Source: RBG-13-68-16 sp041494245 (GTDB lineage Bacteria > Acidobacteriota > Thermoanaerobaculia > Thermoanaerobaculales > Thermoanaerobaculaceae). From it: a stretch of DNA of 64,000 nt. Of this stretch, positions 59,109 through 64,000 are shown one piece after another. The position numbers and the translations under genes were made by a program. The DNA lies in the NCBI GenBank assembly GCA_041494245.1, contig JBGQAK010000020.1:4565-68564 (forward strand). The letters are read 5' to 3'. Positions within the stretch are counted from its first letter, which is position 1, and every line of letters begins with the position of its first letter. Below the pieces are notes generated by a model that was given only the letters and a program-made list of their open reading frames with translations, was not told the DNA's origin and searched no databases.

Positions 59109-60370
59109 CGAAGCGCCTCCACCGGGTCGAGGCGCGAGGCCTTGACCGCCGGCCAGAGGCCGAAGACGATTCCCACCCCCATCGACACTCCCAGCCCGAC
59201 CAGCGGCGACCACAGAGGCACGTCGGTCGGCAGCGACGGCACCGTCGCCCGCACGGTGGCGGCGGTGGCGAGCCCGAGAGCGACGCCGATCACCCCGCCC
59301 ATCGACGACAACGTCACCGCTTCGGTCAGGAACTGGCCGACGATGTCGCGGCGCAACGCCCCTACCGCCCTCCTCACCCCGATCTCGCGGGTGCGCTCGG
59401 TGACCGAGGCGAGCATGATGTTCATCACCCCGACCCCACCGATGACAAGCGAGATGAGGGCGATGAACACCATCGCCCCGGTGACCCCGCCGGTGATCGC
59501 CTTGAATTGGGCGATGAGCTGGTCGGGGGTGTTGATGGCGAAGTCGTTGGGCTTGTTGAAAGGCACCTTGCGCCGGTGGCGGAGCACCTCGCTGGCCTTG
59601 TCGATCACGAGCTGCAGGTCCTCGGGCCGCCGCGGCAGGACGCCGATGATGATGCCGTTGTCGCGGACGACGCTGGAGAACTGGCGCTCGAAGGTGCCGA
59701 AGGGTAGCAGCACCTTGTTGTCAGGCGAGTAGCCGAACTGCTCGCCCTTCTTGTAGAGGACGCCGACCACGCGGTAGCGGGCGCCGTTGACCGTGACGTC
59801 CTTGCCTATCGGATCCTCGTCGGGAAAGATGGCTTCTCTGACGTCGGCGCCAAGGACAATGACCGGGGCGCAGTGCGCGACTTCGGTGGGGGTGTAGAAC
59901 CGGCCACGTACCACCGGGTACGCCATGGCGACCGGGTAGTTCTCGTCGGTCCCCAGGACGTAGGGCAGGTTGGCCTCGAGGTTGAGGTGCTTGACGTGGA
60001 CCACCCCGCCGTCGTAGCTGATCCGGATCGACACGGTCCTGGCCTCTGGCACCAGCTGGCGAATCGCCTCGCCGTCGGCCACGGTCAGGTTGCGCCGGCG
60101 CTTCTCCTCGTCGAAGGCCGGCCCGCCCGGGCCGAACCGGTCCTCGTACTTCTGGAACTCGATGCGGCTGGCGCCGAAGGCCTGGAGGGTGCCGATGACG
60201 TTGTTGTTGAAGCCCGAGATGATGGCCACCATGGCGATGACCGTTGTCACCCCGACGACGATGCCCAGGACGGTGAGAGCGGCCCGGAGCTTGTGGTCGC
60301 GGATGGCGGCGAGGGCGAAGCGCGCGTTCTCGCCGAAGCCGCGGCGGAACATGGCGATCAACGGGTGCAT
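59099..60370 (-). CDS. ABC exporter permease, MacB/FtsX type (second copy)
   Basis: 423 residues. TM1 near 30-52 (AALTVLGIVVGVTTVIAMVAI), a large periplasmic MacB-PCD domain, and three C-terminal helices with VIGGVGVMNIMLASVTERTREIGVRRAVGA, the FtsX-type signature. No nucleotide-binding domain. Last of three genes reading left; the preceding permease gene ends nine bases upstream. Two different permeases would pair with one ATPase and the upstream fusion protein. Confidence 0.9.
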   Translation of the reverse strand: MHPLIAMFRRGFGENARFALAAIRDHKLRAALTVLGIVVGVTTVIAMVAIISGFNNNVIGTLQAFGASRIEFQKYEDRFGPGGPAFDEEKRRRNLTVADGEAIRQLVPEARTVSIRISYDGGVVHVKHLNLEANLPYVLGTDENYPVAMAYPVVRGRFYTPTEVAHCAPVIVLGADVREAIFPDEDPIGKDVTVNGARYRVVGVLYKKGEQFGYSPDNKVLLPFGTFERQFSSVVRDNGIIIGVLPRRPEDLQLVIDKASEVLRHRRKVPFNKPNDFAINTPDQLIAQFKAITGGVTGAMVFIALISLVIGGVGVMNIMLASVTERTREIGVRRAVGALRRDIVGQFLTEAVTLSSMGGVIGVALGLATAATVRATVPSLPTDVPLWSPLVGLGVSMGVGIVFGLWPAVKASRLDPVEALRYE

Positions 60371-60379
60371 GGTCTCACC

Positions 60380-61594
60380 TCACTCGTAGCTCAGCGCCTC
60401 GATCGGTTCCTTCTTCGCGGCCGCCGCCGCCGGCGCCAGGCCGGCGAGGACCCCGGTGACCGTGGCCACGACGAGCCCCAGGAGGATGAACTGGAGCTTG
60501 ACCTCGGCCGGGAAGTAGACGCTGACCGCCATCGCCACCAGCGCTCCGGCCAGCACCCCGACCAGGCCGCCGACCCCGGCCAGCATCGCCGACTCGAGCA
60601 CGAACTGGCGGCGGATGTCGCGCGAGCGGGCGCCGAGGGCCTTCCGCACGCCGATCTCCCGGGTGCGCTCGACCACCGACACGAACATGATGTTGGCGAT
60701 GACGATGGCGCCGACCACCAGCGAGATGCCCGACACCAGGATCATGACGGCAAAGGCCCCCTGACTGATCGAACCCCACAGGCTCTTGATCGCCTCGGAG
60801 CCGACGATGCCGAACGGGTCGGGGGCGTTGAATCCGGTCTTGCGCACCGCCCGCAGGATGGTCCGTACCTCGTCCTGGGTCGCGTCGACCGCGGTCATGC
60901 CTCCGGTCGGGCGGACCATGATGGCAACGCCCTCATCGCTCGTGAGCACCTTCTGGAGGAGGGTGATGGGCACGAAGACGACGCTGTCACGCGGCTGGCC
61001 GAGGAACTGGCCGAGCCTTGTCTGCAGGCCGATGACCCGCAACGGATAGCCGCGCACCAGGATGGTCCGGCCGATGGGGTCGAGCGTGGGGAAGAGCTGG
61101 TCCTTGACGTCGGCGCCGATCACCGCCACCGGCGCAGCGTGGAGCTCCTCGGTCGGATTGAAGAACCGCCCCTCGGCGATGTCCAGGTTGAGCATGGAGT
61201 CGACGTTGGCGGTGTAGCCGGTGACCTGCACGCCGGCCAGCTTGCGGTTGCCGGCGTGGACGGTGAGGGTCTGCCCGGCCTGGGCCCCGACCGCGGCGCA
61301 GCTCCGGCACTCCTCGGCCACCAGCCGGGTCTCGCGCATGGTCAGGGCCTTGCGGCGGTTGGCCAGGACGAACTCGGCGCGGCTGCGGATGATGCCGTAC
61401 TTGGTGAAAACCAGGACATCGGGGTTGAGGTTGGTCAGCTTGGTCTCGACGTACGTGTTGAGGCCGGCGATGATCGACACGACCGACACCACGGTCATCA
61501 CGCCGATGATGACGCCAAGGAGCGTGAGGCCCGAGCGCAACTTGTTGCGCCCCAGGGCGACCAGCGCGATGCGGGCCAGCTCGCCAAGACTCAT
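60380..61594 (-). CDS. ABC exporter permease, MacB/FtsX type (first copy)
   Basis: 404 residues, same layout as the next gene: LTLLGVIIGVMTVVSVVSIIAG near the start, periplasmic domain, and VIANIMFVSVVERTREIGVRKALGA at the C-terminal helices. A diverged paralogue; the two probably form a heterodimer. Starts three bases after the fusion-protein gene ends. The ATPase partner is missing from the operon and from the rest of the window. Confidence 0.9.
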   Translation of the reverse strand: MSLGELARIALVALGRNKLRSGLTLLGVIIGVMTVVSVVSIIAGLNTYVETKLTNLNPDVLVFTKYGIIRSRAEFVLANRRKALTMRETRLVAEECRSCAAVGAQAGQTLTVHAGNRKLAGVQVTGYTANVDSMLNLDIAEGRFFNPTEELHAAPVAVIGADVKDQLFPTLDPIGRTILVRGYPLRVIGLQTRLGQFLGQPRDSVVFVPITLLQKVLTSDEGVAIMVRPTGGMTAVDATQDEVRTILRAVRKTGFNAPDPFGIVGSEAIKSLWGSISQGAFAVMILVSGISLVVGAIVIANIMFVSVVERTREIGVRKALGARSRDIRRQFVLESAMLAGVGGLVGVLAGALVAMAVSVYFPAEVKLQFILLGLVVATVTGVLAGLAPAAAAAKKEPIEALSYE

Positions 61595-61597
61595 GGC

Positions 61598-62863
61598 TTA
61601 CGACGAGGCCGCCGCCCCGCCCGCCTCCAGCGCCTTGCGCCGTTCCTCGCTCATCGGCTTGACCCGGTCGCCCTCCTTGATCGTCCTGAGCGTCTTGAAC
61701 GGGCCGGTTACCACCTCGACCCCGGGCTTGGGGCCGTCGGTGACCTCGATTTGGAGCTCGCCGGAAAGGCCGGTCTTGACCGGGACGAAGCTCACCTTGC
61801 CGTCGACCACGGTGTAGACCCCCTGCTCGGTCCTGAGCCGGCCGGTGGCGTCCTTCTCACCCTTGGGCGAGTCGCGGATGACGACCGCCGCCAGGGGGAT
61901 GGCCGGCACCTTCGACCGGTTCCCGGTGATGATGTCGGCGGTCACCGAGAAGCCCGGGCGGATGCTCGGCGGCGGGTCGAGGAGCTTGACTCGAACCTTG
62001 AAGTTGATCGCGTCGGAGGTCGTAGTCAGGCCGACGAGCTCGACGTCGTCCTTGGCGATGGGCGAGCTGCCGACCTCGGTCACCACCCCGTCGAAACGGC
62101 GGTCTGGGTAGGAGTCCAGGGTCAGGACGGTCTTCTGGCCGAGGGCGATGCTGGGGGTGTCCGTCTCGTCGACCATGAGCACCGCCTGCACCGTCGTCAT
62201 GTCGGAGATTGTCATCAGCTGGGTGCCGGGGTTGTTCATCGTCCCGACCACGGTGACCTCGCCGGCCTTGATCCTGAGGGCGGTGATGATGCCGTCGATC
62301 GGCGAGCGGACGGTGGTCTTGGACAGGTCGTCGCGGGAGGCGTCGAGCACGGCCCGGCTCTGCTCGATTTGGTGCCCGGCGGTCTGGTAGGCCGCCCGCG
62401 CCGTGTCGAGGGCGGCCTGGGCGTGCTGGAAGTCCGCCGCCGGGATGATGCCGGAGCGGTAGTTGTCGTCGGCCCGCTTGAAGTCGCCCTGGGCCTGCTC
62501 GAGGGCGGCCCGGGCCGAGTCCAGCTGGCTCCGGCTGGCTGAGAGCGCCGCCGCCGAGCCGGCCTCCTCGGCCGTGGCGTGGGTCTTGTCGATCTGGAGG
62601 AGGAAGTCCCCGGTCTTGACCGGGTCGCCCTCGCGCACAGCCAGATTGACGACCTGGCCCATGACCAGGGCGGCGAGGTCGACCTTTTTCTCGGCCTGGA
62701 TCTTGCCGTTGGCCGTGACCTTGGCAACGACGGCCTCGAGCGCGACCTTGGCCACCGACACCTCGGTGGGCGCGTGCTTTTTCTGGTACCCGTAGTAGTA
62801 GCCGCCCCCGCCAAGGGCCACGGCCAACCCGCCGAGAATCAGCCAGACTCGCCAGCGCCGCAT
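61598..62863 (-). CDS. Membrane-fusion (periplasmic adaptor) protein, MacA/HlyD type
   Basis: 421 residues, ATG 62863 with AGGAAAG upstream. N-terminal membrane anchor (VWLILGGLAVALGGGGYYYGY), split lipoyl domain (KVDLAALVMGQVVNLAVREGDPVKTGDFLLQID and TTVRSPIDGIITAL), an alpha-hairpin of about 90 residues and a beta-barrel domain. Links the inner-membrane permeases to an outer-membrane channel. First gene of the exporter operon. Upstream (62864-63242) I see no gene. Confidence 0.9.
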   Translation of the reverse strand: MRRWRVWLILGGLAVALGGGGYYYGYQKKHAPTEVSVAKVALEAVVAKVTANGKIQAEKKVDLAALVMGQVVNLAVREGDPVKTGDFLLQIDKTHATAEEAGSAAALSASRSQLDSARAALEQAQGDFKRADDNYRSGIIPAADFQHAQAALDTARAAYQTAGHQIEQSRAVLDASRDDLSKTTVRSPIDGIITALRIKAGEVTVVGTMNNPGTQLMTISDMTTVQAVLMVDETDTPSIALGQKTVLTLDSYPDRRFDGVVTEVGSSPIAKDDVELVGLTTTSDAINFKVRVKLLDPPPSIRPGFSVTADIITGNRSKVPAIPLAAVVIRDSPKGEKDATGRLRTEQGVYTVVDGKVSFVPVKTGLSGELQIEVTDGPKPGVEVVTGPFKTLRTIKEGDRVKPMSEERRKALEAGGAAASS

Positions 62864-63242
62864 GGTCACTTTCCTATCCTCGCGGCTGCCGCCCGCCGCG
62901 CACTGCCCTTGATCCTCTGGACGCTGTCAGGGCCGCCAGAGGTTTTCCCCCGGCGCCGCGCCACCCCGCGCGGACACCAGCCACCCGGATACACGAACGC
63001 CTCTTCGCTAGAGAATACGTCGAAGCCGGCGATTTGTTCCTGGTGGGCAGATGGGCGCAACTCTTTCCGAGGCCGGCCCCGAGTAGCGCGCCCGGTGTGC
63101 CTGGCCGTGCTCTACATTCTTCAGCGCATGGGCGGTCGAGCGGCAGCGGCTACGTCGAGCGGCGTCGCGCCAGCCTTCCCTGCAGGATAGGTAGCTCAAG
63201 CGCGTTTGGAACGGTTCATTGGCGCGTGCCTGCTTGAAATCA

Positions 63243-63268
63243 CGACGCCCGGCCGCAGCCAGGCGTCG
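63243..63268 (-). terminator. Hairpin downstream of the tRNA-Asp 3' half
   Basis: CGACGCC and GGCGTCG form a 7-bp stem about 13 bases after the CCA end on the minus strand. No T-run. It suggests the left side is the original downstream flank of the tRNA gene. Confidence 0.35.
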
Positions 63269-63281
63269 CTCGAGGAAGGGT

Positions 63282-63327
63282 TGGCGGGGTGGACGAGACT
63301 CGAACTCGCGACCTCCGGCGTGACAGG
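63282..63327 (-). tRNA. Truncated tRNA-Asp (3' half only)
   Basis: Minus strand: CTGTCAC anticodon loop (GTC, Asp), GCCGG anticodon stem 3' strand, AGGTC, T arm GCGAG TTCGAGT CTCGT, acceptor 3' strand CCACCCC, then G and CCA. The 5' half is absent: the sequence beyond 63327 cannot pair as anticodon, D or acceptor strand. So it is a displaced or cut 3' half, as left by integration into the anticodon loop. Confidence 0.75.
63304..63327. repeat. tRNA-Asp core direct repeat, right copy
   Basis: 24-base match to 58548-58571, here as part of the tRNA-Asp 3' half. The two copies bracket 4.7 kb containing the exporter operon. Confidence 0.6.
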
Positions 63328-63376
63328 CTCCCAACGCCCGTTTCGCAACCGCTGAGTTTTCGGCGATCTGTGGCCC

Positions 63377-64000
63377 CTAGTTGGGTTTGCCCGTTTCGCC
63401 TATTTTGGCGCGCGCCGTCATCTTGGGCGGTTTTGTGCGCCGCGTTTGCCCGCGGCTTTGCCCACTGGCGGCACGGCCCACCACCTGCAGGGCCCGGTGG
63501 CGGCGGGCGCGGGCGAGTTCATCGGCGAGCGACCTTGCCATCAGGTGGGCGTAGTGGCGCTGCAGCATCGCCAGCGACGTGCCGGTGACCTGAGCGACCA
63601 CCTGGGCGGGTGTGCCGGCGAGGAGCAGGTGGCTGATCCGGCTGTGGCGCAAGGCGTGGATCGGCGTCGTCTGGAAGATGGCCTCCCCGGGCGTCAAGCG
63701 TGCGTTGGCCAGCCGGACGAGCTCGCGCCATTGCCGTCGCCACTCGACGACCGGCCGCCCCGTGTCCGGGGAGAGCAGCACCAGGTCCTCCGGGGCGGGC
63801 CGGCGCTCAGCGTGGAGCGCGCGCAGGCGGTGCAGCAAGATCGGATCGAGGGGCACGATGATGTCCTTGTGCCCCTTGGAGGTGTAGCTCAGTACCGCGT
63901 GCCGCACGTCGACCTGGCGCCAACGCAGGGCGTCCAGCGCCTCGGGGCGCCCGCCGGTGAAGTACCCGATGTACACGCGCATCGTCAGGGGCACACGCGC
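63377..64000 (-). CDS. Tyrosine recombinase/integrase (C-terminal part; 5' end outside window)
   Basis: About 205 residues visible of the catalytic domain. Box I arginine in GGRPEALDALRWRQVD, lysine in TSKGHKDIIVPL, HALRHSRISHLLLAG (H and R of box II), TGTSLAMLQRHYAHL with the catalytic tyrosine; the second histidine position is Thr, as in many phage integrases. A basic tail ends the protein. The stop lies 50 bases from the truncated tRNA-Asp, a typical place for an integrase gene. The N-terminal arm-binding domain would lie beyond 64000. Confidence 0.88.
   Translation of the reverse strand, partial: ARVPLTMRVYIGYFTGGRPEALDALRWRQVDVRHAVLSYTSKGHKDIIVPLDPILLHRLRALHAERRPAPEDLVLLSPDTGRPVVEWRRQWRELVRLANARLTPGEAIFQTTPIHALRHSRISHLLLAGTPAQVVAQVTGTSLAMLQRHYAHLMARSLADELARARRHRALQVVGRAASGQSRGQTRRTKPPKMTARAKIGETGKPN

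Noticed and set aside
58524..59213. A 229-codon minus-strand frame after the exporter operon as the missing ATPase
   Set aside because: It has no Walker A, signature or Walker B motif and its composition is that of a non-coding shadow.
63316..63334. GGGAGCCTGTC at the tRNA-Asp junction as a terminal repeat of the MITE-like element
   Set aside because: CCTGTC is part of the normal tRNA-Asp anticodon loop; the remaining GGGAG match is too short to separate from chance.
1..64000. CRISPR arrays, rRNA genes, riboswitches, replication origin
   Set aside because: No regularly spaced repeats, no rRNA core sequences, no recognisable aptamer or DnaA-box cluster were seen.

Overview
The window is a GC-rich bacterial chromosome segment, densely coding, with many GTG starts and four-base start/stop overlaps. 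A signal-peptide beta-barrel remnant, lipoproteins and a membrane-fusion exporter point to a two-membrane (Gram-negative type) cell. The gene mix (PPi-type phosphofructokinase, cytochrome bd, cdaA-cdaR-glmM, Ser/Thr kinases, a multi-PAS kinase) would suit an Acidobacteriota- or Deltaproteobacteria-like organism, but the sequence alone does not fix the phylum.

Left end (1-10035): a divergent catabolic cluster. Leftward: two YgeW-type carbamoyltransferases (one cut by the window edge), a YgeY-type M20 hydrolase and a fold-type II PLP enzyme. Rightward: a PreT-PreA-type flavin/FeS reductase fusion, an SsnA amidohydrolase and a HyuA-type amidohydrolase. This is the set known from the E. coli yge/ygf region and from oxygen-independent purine (urate) breakdown; ring reduction, ring openings, two decarbamoylations and a final ammonia-lyase step can be proposed.

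10-26 kb: a YhhN protein, a copper-export ATPase with a small YHS-domain partner and a duplicated ATPase tail, uracil phosphoribosyltransferase, PPi-type phosphofructokinase, cydAB, a large unrecognised protein, and a four-PAS hybrid histidine kinase followed by a broken second receiver domain and a broken outer-membrane barrel gene.

26-41 kb: mfd, a cysteine desulfurase and a CAP-domain lipoprotein read left; a phosphohexomutase, enolase, an FtsB-like protein, a Ser/Thr kinase and a cyclophilin read right. A zinc-metallopeptidase-like gene starts on top of an RsbW-like/STAS/receiver regulatory set. A MITE-like element supplies both stop codons of a convergent gene pair, one of which is a HemL-family protein lacking the PLP lysine.

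41-58.5 kb: tRNA-Met(CAT) overlapping tilS, an aberrant hpt, ftsH, a broken and an intact plsC, a SufT-like protein and Mrp, a DsbA-like protein, the tightly overlapping folP-cdaA-cdaR-glmM operon, a transmembrane pseudokinase, and a sugar nucleotidyltransferase plus N-acetylhexosamine-kinase-like pair.

Right end (58.5-64 kb): an accessory region. An exporter operon without its ATPase, a decayed antitoxin, two direct repeats of a tRNA-Asp core, a truncated tRNA-Asp 3' half and a tyrosine integrase indicate mobile-element integration at tRNA-Asp. Several genes carry a -10 box only 6-9 bases before the start codon and no Shine-Dalgarno sequence, so leaderless transcription looks common.
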